Positions 43,752 through 57,923 are shown, counted from the first letter of the stretch. The stretch is 64,000 nt of DNA from Maylandia zebra (GCF_041146795.1 NC_135179.1:13141047-13205046), one strand, 5' to 3'. Notes: a model not told the origin generated them from the letters alone. Translations and numbers: made by a program.

Positions 43752-46143
43752 TCTCTGGAGGGTTGTTAATAAAGCTGAGACGCACTTTTAGTACGTCTTA
43801 TGACTGCTTTTGCACGTTTGAAGGTTGGGGTCATCTCTCTTTTCTTTTTGACAACTAGTAGTTTTTTAAATTATTTACAAATACACTAGTGTGACTATGA
43901 AGTGGGGCAGTGAACACAGCGAATGAAGAGCCATAAACTAAAGAAAGAGTGTGATACTATATAAAAGTGTGTGAACGACAAGCGGCGTGAGAGGTGCAGG
44001 CGCAAAAGGAGAGTGAATGTGAGGAAAACGAGGGAAGGTTTATATATTCAAAAGTACGTGCATCGAGTTAGAAAGTGAACCGTAAAATCCTATCAAGTTG
44101 CATGGTAATTGCATGTTACCCTTCCATCATTTCATCAACCCCCACCATGAATCACAGGCCAGTTCTTTGCTCGTAGTAGTTTGGGGGGGGACAACGGATC
44201 CTGCAGGGACCACCCCATGCCATTTAATCTGTCCCTGCCCACAGATAACAGAAGGCAGATGGTCCTGCCAGAGCCCAGGGAGACAGAAGATAGCTAATAC
44301 AATGTGCAGACAGATAGCACACAAAACTCAACCTGTCCCCCTGAAACTGAGCCTGCATCAACTTCTAAATAAGGGGAACAAATGAAGTGGAAAAACAGAC
44401 AGAAAAAGAAAAGCATAAAGAGGAAGAAAAAGATAAACAGAGCCGAGCTCAAGTATCTTTAATTAAAACTCAAGCAGTATCCAGAATAAATGCAGTCAGT
44501 TGACAGTTTGGGATAAACATAATGGAAAGAGGAAACTCGTTTAAACAAAAATAACCACAAAAAAAGAGCAGAGAGTGAGCAGGACCATCAAAGTCATGAG
44601 CTCCTGTGTATTTATTTATTGAGGGTGGTAGTTAAGTTCACTAAGCTCCCTCTCGCTCTAAGACCCAGCCTTTTCGCCTTATGAAAATTCAATTGGCCAT
44701 AATTTGCTGAGGAGCCGTATGCATATTTTATCAGCGGGTGCGTTTTGAAGAAACAAGCCCGCCAAGCTTTTTTGTGTCTTCATCTTTATCAAGATTGAAT
44801 GAGGGGACGTGTGAGAGGGGCTGTGAGGTTGTGCAGCCATCTGCTAATATGTGCCACACTGGGCATTTGACATGGGAGCTAAAGTAAACATCAATCAGCT
44901 TCATATGTCTGACTGAAGCACAGAGAGAAATCCATTGCGACCTTGTTGCCTGACTAGAATGTTTTTCTCTTTTGATTCTAACCATCTTTTTTCTAGTTTC
45001 ACTTTCTCCTCTCTCCATCTTCTTCCCTCTAATTACTCTAGGATCCAACATCCTCCTCTTCTCGCTCTCCATTTCCACAGCCCTCCCTTCCTCTCTTCCC
45101 TCTCATTTCCATCAGTTTTTCTCCCTCTGCATGTCTCTCAGTTAAAGCTTTATGGGTTGTTCACTCCCCTCTTTCTTTGCAAGGATAATGAGCAGGCGCC
45201 TCTGTGTGACTTTGTAGCTGCGCGACGATCTGTGAGTTTGAATCTCGGAGCGTCCCGGGGCCCAAAAGACTCAGATGTACCTTCTGTAGCTGCCTCCGTG
45301 GTTCCACTGCTGCTGTCATCTGATCTATGGGGCACAGCACTGACATAATACACCTTGTTAGGGGAAGGCGGGGAGTGTGTTGGCGAAGGCTGTGTGAGTT
45401 TGAACAAATGTGTTTTCTCAGGAGAGAAAGAAAACAGTGAGACCTGTAATCATCTACTATCACTAAATCACAACCGCATGCACACAGGAGCACGCCCACA
45501 TATAAATGTACAGATAAAAGGACTGTGAAACACTAACAGAGTGCGAGAGAAATAAAAATAAAAAAAAAACGGGGGAAAAAGACAGAAAGAAAGCCTGAAA
45601 AATCTGATACCAGTTCTTCTGGTTTAGGCATTGCATTAATCTATGCTGAATGGATTTGACTGCATCAGAGCACCTCCAGGTGTTGTTTGCACACTCGTCT
45701 CTGCATCAGCACGGCATCGTTTTCTCAAGATAAGTCCCCTAATAATCATAATCAAAGATATTTCGAGAACAGACCCATTCAAACCCTCAAACTAAAAATA
45801 GAAATGTAGATATAAAGGCAGCGACTTCAGAGTGATATTAGCAACCCACTTCACACTTTGAAAAGTGGTGCGATGGGTGATTTTTTACAGTGAGTGTCAA
45901 GCTGTGCTACACACACATCCCAGAGTAATATAGCATGGCAATTTCTTTTCCCTGGTATGAATAATTCTGTCTGAATAGGATAGGATGTTTCTTCATATCA
46001 ATGAATCATCAGCCGCTACAGCTCTTTAGTGTCTGCCTGAATGGTACAGTAGAAATTTAACTAAGTCTGCGTGTGTGTGTTTGTGTGTGCGTTGCTGATA
46101 GGCTCTGATTGATGGTCTTGACCTTTCCACTGTGCATTTTCAG
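43751..46143. other. Intergenic or upstream intron of the NDNF-like gene
   Basis: No coding exon. Pyrimidine-rich frames at 44935-45348 are not protein-like. The acceptor GCATTTTCAG at 46134-46143 begins the first coding exon of the next gene. Confidence 0.35.
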
Positions 46144-46207
46144 AGCCCGGGAGCCATCCAGGACGTAGGGACGAAGACTAAAAGGCATAAGAGAGTGTGA
46201 ATCCACT

Positions 46208-49200
46208 ATGGCGCTGTCTTGGTGTCTTGGTGCAGCTTTGGCACTGGTATGTGGATCTTTGTGGCCCCAGGTGCACTCAGGTGTGGCACCTGAGAATGAG
46301 GTGCCACTTCGCCCAACTACGTGGTTACCAGAAGGAAAGATCACCTCTGTAACCCTACCTAAAGGACGAACTCGCAGGTAACAGATGGAAAGCATCCATG
46401 TGGTTGATAGCTTGTTTCCACTGAGAGCATAGCAAGATTGTTTTCATTATATTTAATGATGTGGTGTCATAAGAGGTGAAAAAGGTGCTCCTATCTTTTA
46501 AAAAAATATCCATTTTTCAGCATACTTTATTCTGAATTATCAGTACATTAATATGTGTACCAAATAAACTGTGCCTAATGAATGAAGTGGGTTGAAAGCA
46601 GTTTCGAACTAAGCAGAGCAGACTAGGTAATTGCTAAGAAGTGACAGGTGAGTGAATCACCAAACAAAAAAAAAGGCACCAATCACGATTAAGATAAATT
46701 GAGATTAGGATTAAAATTAAAATCTATTCAAAAGATTAAAAATATATTCACCCCATGATGACATGAAGCTGAAATAAATCAGCAAGCGCCACATAATGAA
46801 TTCCTTGTCAAACTATATCATTTCCTTAATGCATACACTTAATATTTTTGTCTAATGATTAGACTTGAAATGAACTTAAAGTACCATTTTAAACAGTCAG
46901 GTAATTCATGTGTTTCTAATCCAAACAAGTCCATGATAATCTCAGCACTTGTGTAACAGCTGAATTCACGTGAAACTAGATGCTGTCCCTGCTTGACGTT
47001 TTTCCTCATTTGCATTTCATTTAAGACCCACGATTAAAAATGGAGGTCTGCTCAGTGAGGTCGGAAACAGTAACATATCACCACCCATTCCCTATCCACC
47101 TTTCGTAAAGACAGAGGCTGATTCCAGCAGCGCTGTAGAGAGAGCAAGAGGAAGTGGAGCCCATTTGGCTTGAACCCTACACAACAGTGCCAGTTGCTTT
47201 CTGAAAGCGGGAGCAGAAAATTGCGACATGCATCTCCCCGTGAGCTGCAGTCTGTCCACCAGTGCAGTCAAGCAGGACCACACGGCAAATAATGGAGAGA
47301 AAACACTGATTCAGAAATTAATCACTCTATTAAATAATCCACAAAGTGCCCTTGAGAAAGAGTGCTGCACATCTGTTTGGAAACAATCACCATCTGTGCA
47401 GAATAATGAATAAACGTGTTTGTGTGGCAGGAAATAATTATGCTGTTAATACATTTTCACATAGCACGACTAAATGTAAAGAAATGTTAAAGACTTCTTC
47501 TATTCAGTCGTCTTTGCTAAGCAATAAAGAGTTGAATTGAATTTTAATAGGCCACCACAGAATAAGCGTTAAAATGCCCTTCAACAGCAATTCAACTGCC
47601 ATATAATATGCAAATCTAACATCCAACATGCAACAGCACAACCATGTCCTTATAGTTTCTATGCTAAGCACGAGCTGAAATGGTTACATCAAGCAGACAG
47701 ATATCCATCTGAAGCCGTCAGTGCAGCCTTATCATCTGATTCTGAGGTCACCTCTCCTGATCTGCTATCAAATGACTGATCAGCGTGTAGGCAAATGGAA
47801 ACACAGCAACTGGCAAATGTCTGAAACGGCTGTAACTCGTCAAACTTTAGTAAATGAAATTATAACCGCCCCACCTTATCTAAAAATCATCCAACAAAAT
47901 GAAAGAATGGGCACCGAACAATATCTTGTCTTCTCGTCCATCACCTTGCAGCTGAACAGAAGCAGGATGCTATCTTTCTGTCATCCCCGGTGAAAAAGCA
48001 AGTTGGTTCTCTTTGGTGTTTCTCCACAGGTTATACTTCACGCTGAAAAAGAAAGCTCCGGGGATGTTGGTGACAGTCAGCCCTTGTGACCTTCCCATTG
48101 AATGGACCTTGGCTGCTCGCACCCTGAAGGACAAACCCCTCAAAAACCTGCAATGTGAGTGGACAGTAAGACCACAAGCTGCACCTTTTGATACCCACTT
48201 AACCTGAAGACCTCACTACATCTGGCTTAGCCAAGGACATTGATTAGAGATTATCATTGCCATATAATATGTAGGGATTTAGTGAAGGGCAAACAGTCTA
48301 ATCTTACTTAAGCTTCAATGTGTAGATGAGACTTTTAAACCAGATATGTGACCAGAATTAGTAGCATAAGGTAAAAAGGTACATTCTTGCTTTGTGTTTT
48401 CATTATTTGTAACTTCAAGGTCATGCTTTTACTGCAACTGTTACACAAATTTATAGGCCAACAAACTGATTTCTGTCAAACAATAATTTCACTGTTGAAG
48501 CCTGAGTGTGTTTCCGTGTTATGAAAAGTCCACAAATTTAACAGTCCTACATCTTATCAGCACATTGTACCCATTTGTTGAAGTTCAAAGCACTGTAAAA
48601 CGCATATATTTTTTTCTAAATGCCACCCAATGTCTTTGACAAGGACAGAGACAGCGAGTGTGATCATATCTGTGTGTCACCTGGTGATAAATTTTATCTG
48701 AGGCTTTTCATTTCATAAAACACACACACCAAAAAGCTCTGCCAACTCCCTGTTCAAATATTGAATAAAACAACAAACTAAAACTGCACTCTGTAACAAT
48801 CTGTTTCTTGCAAACCAAAGCAATTAAATAAACTCAAAGGATTAAATATATTCTGGCACAAAGGCTTAGAATTAAAGACAGGCAATCAGTGCTCAGAGGA
48901 AACAGAAGTAATCGCATTTCAGTCCTAAAAAGGCAGAGATTTCTGGGAAAGGAAACAGGCCTCAGTGTTTTCCAAGAGTATTTTTCCAGGTTACTTAAAC
49001 AAGCTTCTCCACATGCTAAAATAACATTATGTTATAAAATGACACATGAATCATTCAGACCCTGAGCTCATGGGTCCCCATTGCCAGCCTGAATAATTCA
49101 CTTTGATTCGGTAACATTTGGTCTCATTTTTCATCTCTAGGAGACATGAACAGTGAAAACAATTGGTGATTTATTTATTTTTTGTCTGTGTTTATCTGGC

Positions 49201-52200
49201 AGTAGTGTCATTTAAGTGAAGAGTCTGTACTTCAGAATGAAAACACTTTAGGTGCTGAATGAAAATACTGCCAACCATTTTTGAAGTGGCAATTGACATT
49301 TTAGATATATATTTGTTTGTTCATTTACAAGGGGCTTAGGATTTTCTCTGTCAGCGAGGTTCAGTGTGATCAATTGTTATAATGTACAAACATAACGCTT
49401 TTGGTTTAATAACATGTACTATATTTTTTTTAAAACAGCGACACCTAAATAGTATAAAAATTGTGTCCACTGCTTACACTTTGGTGAAACATAACATGAT
49501 TTATTAACCAGTAAATTAAAGTTCTAATTTAGCATTAGCCTACTTCTCAGTAAATCGCTATAGCTAATTTCTTAAATTTCAACTCTTGTGGCATTGCTAA
49601 AAACACATTACATTACTACTTTATGGGAAAGCAACTCAAAAACACCAAATAAAGAATTTAATTTTGGTAAACATACTTATTTACATACTGCCAGCAGTAA
49701 AAGAGGAAGATAATATGAAACCAGTGGTGATTAGCTTAGCATAGGAGCTAGCCAGGGGGATCTGCTATGAATTGAAATTAACGGGTTAGCGCAATGACTG
49801 TTTTCTACAGTCATTGGGTTAGCAAGCTACGTTGAGCTAAAAGTCAAAGCTTTCTGTGTCACTATGGTAACTTACCAAATCACCATGGTAACTTAAGCTG
49901 AATACCTTTGGTTTTGAGCAGGTTATGTTCAGATTTTCTGTTTGAAGTCAGCTGGAAGCGCCATGTTTTCATTGATTCTTTTATTCAAAGCATATTTTTA
50001 AGTGCAATATAGATTATCTGCAGCAGGAATACATTTTATGTATGCATTTTGTTAAGCTATCCGGTTGTTCAGTGATGACGCGACGAATCCTACTTCCGGG
50101 TCTAAAGTAGTCTGCGTTTAATATGGCTTTTGTGTTGTTAACATGTTTAATGTTATGTATTTTCTTCTATTTGATCTCAAAAAGCTCCTAAAACAGTCAG
50201 TGATCCCTGTTGACCTCCCTCGGCTTTTATTACCACTAATCATTTATTTAAGCTCAGTCTTTAAAACCTTAGGATGTAACTACAGCCCAGCCTATGCAGC
50301 AGTATATGAATGACTAACCTCGTATTGTGGATGGATTATCTCAGTTGTTCTCCTGGCTGAAGTTTGGTCCTTTTACAGCATCCTGCCATGCGATTACATT
50401 TGTTTCTGACCACCGAGAACACTCACGGTAACTTTTATCGAGTGGAAAAAAAGTTAGCTTGTTTATATTATGCTAACATAGCTGTGTCGCTAGCGGTCAC
50501 CTAGCACATCATTATATACCAGCTAGCCCAACTTCAGTAACCCTACAAACGTCACTGCTGTTTAGTTTTCTGTCTTCATTTATGCTGGAAGTGATAGCAG
50601 AGCTGTACGTTTTAATTTGTTTCCAAAACCCCGCAGTCAGGACATGCTATATTGTATTTAGATAGAAGCTAGCGAGCTAACTCCCTGCTAACTTCTAACT
50701 CCGTTAAATGTCATAAATTCCGTTTTCATGGATGCCTGGATGTTAAACTCAATTGTTACACCTGGTAGAGCAGAACGCTGATCATTTTATTAAGGATGAA
50801 AGACTTTAGACAGTTTTTCAACTCTCAGTAATGCCATAGTGATCGTTTGATATGTGGACCTGCAGCGGAGTTTAGACCCAGACACGGCTAGTGACGTCAG
50901 ACTGAACAACCGGATACCTTACTAAAAACCAAGTCATTAGGTGGTGATACAGAATGTTGTTGTTCTTTTTTTTATTGCCAACTTTCTCTTAATATGCTAC
51001 TATTTCTGTTTTACACTGCTGGAATTGCAATTACTACAGGATAGATTAGAAAATTAATTAACATGTGTATTACCCAGAATACCCACACAATTAATAAAAC
51101 GGATTCAATTTGATTTGGCAACAGATTAAAGCGATTTCCATGCCTCTTTTTTTTCCGTTACGGGACAGTAACCTCTAATGTATCACATTTAAAGTTTCAG
51201 ATATCTAATGTGCAGCTGTGACGTTGTAAACAGCAATATTAAAATAATTAAATTGACTTAAAATGTTTATTTTTAGTGCTCTGTGCATTAAATCTAAGAG
51301 TAATTAATTTTCTGCAGTATTAATCTCTTGTCTTATTTGCAAGAAGAAAGGTGAAAAGCGCTGTTGTGTTATGTTTTATCAAGTTGGCTAACACAAAGAA
51401 AGCCTGCATGTGTTTCATTCATTTGTAGTAAGAGTCTACCCCTATGACCATGTGGTAAATGGTAAATGGACTTATATAGTTCTTTTCTACTCTAACTGAG
51501 CACTCAAAGGGCTTTTTAGTCCAGTCCTCATTTATCCATTTACATAGACATTAATCTATACCTAAGCAACATGTCTCACACTCACACTCTAATGAATGCA
51601 CTGGGATCATTAGGGTGCCTTTTTGAGGGCCCAAAGTCAGGCACACAGACTGGTGGAGCTGAAAACAAACCACTGACCGTCCAGTTGGTAGAGAACCGGT
51701 TCTATCTCCTGAGCCACAGCTGCCCCCCATATTATATGCTGTTTATCTAATCTGTACAAAAACAGACTTCTAATAACGTGGTGTTTTTGTGTAATTAATT
51801 ATGTAATTGCACTAATTGTATGAGTGCACTGACTTCAAGGAGGCTACATTAAGCAAACTCCATACAGAGTGTGGCATGCATCTTATCCAATTCAGAGCAT
51901 GAAAGTAATAAGCATTTCTTACGCAATGACAGCTTTATTTCTTTAACACTGTAAAGAACCTAATATGAGATAATCCAAACTTTATAAGGTCTCCTTCAGG
52001 CATGTTTTGATATATAATCTGAGTTATTGCACTTGTATTTATTGTTGGCCACATTTAATTTGTGCAGATTCTAACATTGATTTATATTGCATATTAAGTT
52101 GTGCAATATTATTTTATGACTTTGCAGGATAAAGTTTATTATAACATTAATTGCTTCATTTAGGGCACTTTATAATTTTATGTGTAACATTTAAGTTATT

Positions 52201-54169
52201 TATTATCACCCCTTGAAAAAACGTTAGCTCCTATCTGCTGGTGTGTATGTCAGGATATAAAGTTCACACTGTTTATTATGGAGAATACTTTTAAGAAAAC
52301 CTATAACCCACCATTCATCTATAGCTCAGGGAAACTGGAGAACAGTACTGAAACAAGACACCAGGGTTACGCATATAAGAATTATGCTACTTTAGATAAT
52401 AATGTTTGTCTGAAAATCATGTCTAATTATTCTTCCTGATTTAAAAATCCCAAATCTGAGAATGTACAAATACTACCAGATGTGCAAAAACTACCAGATG
52501 CAATTCAAGTCCTGCTTCACTCTAACTAACTCCAACTGTGTGCAGCAAAACATTTATCCTTCACTGAATGAATGTGAAAACAATCTTCTAGTATCAAACT
52601 TTGTCATTGTCCAAAGTGATGGTCAAATGCACAAGTGAAGTAAGAATAAGCAAAACATATTCAAGTGTGTCATTGTGATCTATTGTGGCTAGCTTTCTTT
52701 TTTCTTCTTTGCTCACAGGGAGTACTAAAAAAAGCATGCCTGAGGTGTGGTGGCGAGGTCCTGGGACGGAGGAGAAAATACACAGCAATACTGGCAATAC
52801 AGTGGAAAGCTACAGTGGTCCAACCTATCCAAGCGCTTCCATCTACATCCTAAGGCTACGCTCCAAACAGCAGAACACCAGAGCAACAGTGTATCTTCAT
52901 GAAGGCCTGGGGCCTTCAGGCATCTTCCCTCTGCTCCCAGCTGACCCGCAAGTTCACACATTAGGTGTAGGCATGACCAGCGTCACCCTCAGCTGGGCAC
53001 CCAGTGCCTCCATAACGAGCCTCCCACATACACAGACCAGTTATGAATACTGTGTCCTTGTCAACTCACAGGAAAACTACCCCAGCCTTTGTGCTGCACA
53101 GAAGAGTATGAGGAAAGAGAAAGACCAAAAACAAGAAAAGGACAGACGGAGCAGGGTGACGGTCTGGCCCATTTTGAAAGAGTGGTGGTGGCAGCAGTGG
53201 GACACTTATCCTGAAAGTCCTCAAAGTCCACCAGCTTCCCTCACTGATGAGTATGAAGACCTCCAATGTGTGTGTCAGGGGACAGAAAGTGTTTGCACTG
53301 TCTCAGAGCTCCTGCCTGAGACCCAGTATTACTTTGATGTCTTTGTGGTCGACAGGCTGAATGGGACCAGCATGGCATACAAGGGGACACTTGCTCGGAC
53401 ACATGAGGAGGCTCGACCTGCTATTACCGCCCTTAGAGAAGGAGAGCTGAGGTGGGTGACTTTCCAAGACAGAGGCTTCAGCTCGGAGCAGTTCTTCAGT
53501 TTCCGTCCTCGGGGTTGGCAACAGAGTGGCCTCCTCACCTTGCAGAGCTGTGGGGAAGGTGAAAAGGTCAAGGTGACTGTATCTAGTAAAGGTCAGGTCT
53601 TGACCTCTCAGGCTGCTGGGCGAGAATTAGCGCACATATGGCTCCAGGGAAGTACTTCCTATCTCATCCACCTGGAGAGAGAAGGAACCGCCATGGACCA
53701 CACCTCTGCTGTTACAGACCCATCGCTACCAGAAGGTCTGACAGCTTCAGTCAAAATGCAGACCTCATCAGCTTACCACCGCAGAGGAGTCCCATCTCTG
53801 CCCTCCACCTTACAGATAAAATCCTTCAACCGATTGCGTGGTTGCAGTAGTGTCACCCTAGCATGGATGGGAACAGAAGAAAGAAGCCTTTACTGTGTGT
53901 ACCGCAGAAAGCTTGGAAGCCATGAAGCAGAAGCTGGCGGAGCATCAGCTCTAACTGCACCCTGTCTGGGGCCAGAGTCCCGCTCTGACACCGAGAGAGT
54001 TCTCTGCAAGTATTTCCAAGAGCTGAATCCTCGGCGGGCCGTCACTACAGCTGTGATTGGGGGCCTGGAGCCAGGAATGGCCTATGTGTTTGATGTCTAT
54101 CTAATGAGACGCTGGGGGATCCCTATCAAGTACACCAGCAAGATTGTGAAGACTAGAAAGGAATGCTGA
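46208..54169 (+). CDS. ndnfl: NDNF-family secreted fibronectin-III factor (probably neuron-derived neurotrophic factor-like)
   Basis: Three coding exons in phase: 46208-46377, 48030-48154, 52719-54169, giving 581 aa (human NDNF is 568). A 5' UTR portion starts at 46144. Residues 1-24 are a signal peptide. The N-terminal domain has VTVSPCDLPIEWTL, the counterpart of VTVTPCDAPLEWKL in NDNF. Two fibronectin-III-like domains follow: about 177-327 (VTLSWAPS, CVLVNSQENYPSLCAA, TQYYFDVFVV, an NGT sequon at 313) and about 462-579 (CSSVTLAWMGTEER, CLGP, VLCKYF, VTTAVIGGLEPG). The end KIVKTRKEC mirrors KVVKTRKFC. NDNF is a secreted glycoprotein promoting neuron and endothelial migration and survival. 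The divergence from human NDNF suggests the ndnfl paralogue rather than ndnf. Confidence 0.88.
48155..50057. other. Intron of the NDNF-like gene, left part
   Basis: AT-rich, no exon or recognisable repeat seen in this stretch of the 4.56-kb intron. Confidence 0.5.
50058..50916. mobile_element. MITE-like element with about 50-bp imperfect terminal inverted repeats
   Basis: The outer 16 bases TATCCGGTTGTTCAGT (50058-50073) recur inverted at 50901-50916. Further in, GGGTCTAAA (50098-50106) matches its inverted copy (50872-50880). The 859-bp interior codes for nothing. I could not define a clean target duplication, so the superfamily is open. Confidence 0.7.
51462..51728. repeat. Teleost interspersed repeat
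   Basis: It starts 'ggtaaatggtaaatggact' and passes through 'ctcacactcacac', 'tgaatgcac' and 'tggtagagaacc' to 'ctcctgagccacagctgcccc'. I recall the 'taaatgg...ttatatag..cttt' start and 'ctgagccacagctgcc' end as a common fish repeat; the family name is unknown to me. Confidence 0.6.
51729..52718. other. Intron of the NDNF-like gene, right part
   Basis: AT-rich with no feature beyond the polypyrimidine tract and acceptor TTTGCTCACAG at 52708-52718. Confidence 0.5.
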
Positions 54170-54816
54170 GCTGCTGCCCCCTACAGGAGGTTTTTAAACT
54201 GTCCCAGTTAAGGGACAAATGCATCAGCCATGGGCATGCTATAAAGACTGTCCAAGAGAACGAAGCCATTTGACTGTTGTAGAGAGACTGTTACCATAAC
54301 AAGGAAATATTCCCTCTGAAGGAGCAATGGTTACATTCAAGATCTCCACTTACAAGATCTGTGCAAGTGGATAGAAAGCATATGAGAAGGATCTGCACAC
54401 CAGCAAAAGTTCATAACATTTACAATACAGTTCCTGTGCTTTTGTCATTTTTTCCATTGTTGATCATAATAATAATGTGTCAGTTGTCCAAGTGCTTATT
54501 TTGTGTCAGAATACAAAGAACGGATGAGGTTTGTGATGACAAAAGTCAAGACAAAAACAACAACAGAGACTGTGCCAAATATGCAACAGAAGCAGATGGG
54601 GCAATAATTAGATCACATCTGAGACGCGGGAGTTGTAGTATATATCTCCAGTGCTGCATATTGTACAGGCTTATAAACACAGATGGGTGCAATCTACAGA
54701 TGCTAAGTTCAAAGTCAGTGTGTATCTTTGTGTTCTGCTTTCGCATGAAGCAGTGAAAATACTTAGTGACTTGCCTCATTGTCTTTGATGTATTCTTGTG
54801 CTGCTTCAAACTCATT

Positions 54817-54822
54817 AATAAA
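54817..54822 (+). terminator. Candidate polyadenylation signal of the NDNF-like gene
   Basis: AATAAA lies about 650 bases after the stop codon. The intervening sequence is AT-rich, as expected of a 3' UTR. Confidence 0.5.
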
Positions 54823-56641
54823 TACTTGGGTATCCATATGGTTCTGCCTGACTGATGCATGTATTTGCACTATTTTGTGAAATTCTAAATTTAACGCTTC
54901 AGCTTTTATCATGAGAAATTAAGTCTGTTGGGTTGCTCAAGGCCACACTAATCTGTGGCATTTAATTAAGGGGAGATTTATGATTTATTTTGGTTAATAG
55001 ATTCAAAGTAAGGTTGAAATATAAAAAAATTTACTTTACATAGACATTAATCTGCTGATAGATTTTTTTCAGGAGAAAATAATATAAAAAAAACAATGTT
55101 AAAAGGGGTCATTTATATATGGCATTATCACTTCAGACACAGCAGCTTTAACATCATTACACAATAATTTGTCTGCAGCATCACCCGTTAACCTCAATCT
55201 TAGCATTTGATCATGCTGTGATCATATTTGAATGAGAGGATGGATTTAAATTATTAGCTAGCAATAAGGCTAGCAAGCTTGGTAATCAAGCTCCACCCAT
55301 AAGCTGTACAGGTTCAACACCTGCTAAATAAAGATGACAGCGATACTGAGGTGAGTTGTTGAGAATATCAACTTTTCTGTAGGTAAACACTGTTGCATTT
55401 TTGCCACTGAGCTGCTGTTAGCTGCTGTTGGCTCTTGTTAGCTGCTATTAGCCGGTGTTAGTGAAAATTTCTTTGAAACAGATCAAACACAATGTGAGAG
55501 TAAAATCAAACCTTTAATAAGAGGAAAAGCGTGACTTTTAGGACACTCAAACCTAACATTAGCTGACATAGCGTTAGCTTATAACCAGCTGTTGTTGCAT
55601 AGCTGGCATTTTCAGTTGACCAGATGGGTTGCATGTCTAATCCACTAAAAATAAGTAATTGTGACAATTTGGGGGAATAAATAAGCATGTTTATGCACAT
55701 TTGCATGTGTCGGAGCCCTGACTTCATTTAGGAGATGAGGCTTAAGGTGGGGAGGAAGAGAATGGTGTGGAAATGAGAAAGAAGAGAGAAAAATGAAAGA
55801 TGAGTTGGAGAAGGAGAAAGACATAGTGAGGAAGAGATGATGACAATATAAAAGTTTCATTTATTAAATATTCATCTATAGCTAGGAAAGAGCTATTTGT
55901 GATCTTTAAATCAAAAGTAACTTATAAGGCGTCCTGCATGTAGGGTGGTCTCCACATAAAACACAAATGGCATTTCAAGTTTTTACAACAGATGCAGCAC
56001 TTGCAAAGGAATACAAGAGACTGATGCTGATTTAGCTTTGATTGGTGGGAAATGGAGAAATGCTAAGCAGCTGTGGTAAGACAATAAGGGTTTATTTAAG
56101 AGAAAACACAAAGCCTTGCTGGTTTGTGGTAGTACCAGTGAAATGCACACATAAATACACTGAGCATGTTTACAGAATCAGTTTGATGAAAGACGTAGTT
56201 ACATAGTAACTATGAGAACAGCATTGCTTTCTATCTAATAAATAAACTAAAAAATACTTACTTTAAAGTTTAAAGTATTTAACACTTTGCATAATCATAA
56301 ACATGATATTACTGAATCATAATTAGTGATTTATTGATGTGTATATCTCTTAAACATTGTATTGTTAATGATTTTAATCACTTATATTATTATATTATTA
56401 AGTAAAGGATCTTGAATATGCATCTGCCATGCAAAAAGAAAAGAAGAAGACAGCAGAGATTTATGGATGTAGTGAAGGAGAACATGGAAAGGGTTGGTGC
56501 TAGGAAATGAGGGTCACCACAGCTGAAGGAAGAAGAAGCCTTATATGCATTTAATCTAAAAAATAATAAATAATGAAAGCTTTAATGTGTGGAGTACAGA
56601 GTGCAATAATAGTTAAAAGTAACAGATAAAATACATTAAAC
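54823..56641. other. Intergenic, no gene seen
   Basis: AT-rich. A GCTGCTGTTA-type repeat (about 55413-55460) and no exon-like frame. The following LINE is inserted here. Confidence 0.4.
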
Positions 56642-57923
56642 TTGAGTAAAGTATTCTTCAACCTTCTTCAACCGCACATCTTCAACCTTTCCCTCTCTCT
56701 GTCTGTAGTCCCAGCCTGCTTCAAAATGGCCACCATCGTCCCTGTACCCAAATCCTCCACCATCTCCTCATTGAACGACTGGCGACCTGTAGCCCTGACC
56801 CCCATCGTAAGCAAATGCTTCGAGAAGCTGGTCAGGGACTTCATCTGCTCTGCACTACCCGACTCACTGGACCCTCTACAGTTTGCATACCGCCACAACA
56901 GGTCCACTGATGATGCCATAGCCCTGACACTACACACTGCCCTGTCACACCTGGAGAAGAGAGACACGTATGTGAGGATGCTGTTTGTAGATTACAGCTC
57001 AGCATTCAATACCATCGTTCCCTCGAAGCTGGACAGGAAACTGCAGGATCTAGGACTGAGCAGCTCCCTCTGCAGCTGGATCCTTAGCTTCCTGTCTGAC
57101 AGACGCCAGACTAGGCAGCATCACCTCATCCCCCATCACACTGAACACTGGTGCTCCACAGGGGTGTGTACTGAGCCCTCTCCTGTACTCACTCTACACC
57201 TACGACTGCACAGCCACTAACAGCTCCAACATCATTGTGAAGTTTGCGGACGACACTACAGTGGTGGGTCTTATCACCAATGGTGATGAGACGGCTTACA
57301 GGGAGGAGGTCAGCGCCCTGACCCACTGGTGTCAAGACAACCATCTCACACTCAACGTCGCAAAGACAAAGGAGTTGATAGTGGACTTCCGGAGGTGCAG
57401 AGAAGTACACACCCCCATCACCATCAACGGCGCTGCTGTGGAGAGAGTGAGCAGCTTCCGGTTCCTTGGAGTACATCTGGCTGAGGATCTTACGTGGTCA
57501 GTACACACAAACAAAACAGTGAAGAAGGCGCAGCAGCGCCTCTTCTTTCTCAGGAGACTGAAAAGATTCGGCATGAGCCCCCGCATCCTCAGGACCTTCT
57601 ATCACTGTGCCATTGAGAGCATCCTCACTGGATGCATCACCACCTGGTATGGCAACAGCACCGCCTACAACTGCAAAGCTCTCCAGCGAGTAGTGCGGTG
57701 CTCTGAACGGATAATTGGAGGTGAGCTTCCCTCCCTCCAAGACATCTACAGGAAGCGGTGCCTGAGGAAAGCGGGGAGGATCATCAAGGACTCCAGTCAC
57801 CCCAGCCATAAACTGTTCAGACTGCTTCCATCAGGAAGGAGGTTCTGCAGCATCCGGTCCCGTACCAGCAGACTGAGAGACAGCTTTTTCCATCAGGCCA
57901 TCAGACTGCTGAACACGTCATAG
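56642..57923 (+). pseudogene. L2/CR1-group LINE reverse transcriptase, frameshifted
   Basis: First frame to about 57115: [51 protein letters not shown] (motif A). Second frame from about 57115 to 57923: [22 protein letters not shown] (FADD catalytic box), LNVAKTKELIVDFRR, and the C-terminal GRRFCSIRSRTSRLRDSFF. A 1-2 base indel or small deletion near 57109-57125 separates them, so no complete enzyme is made. The N-terminal endonuclease half is missing. Confidence 0.88.
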
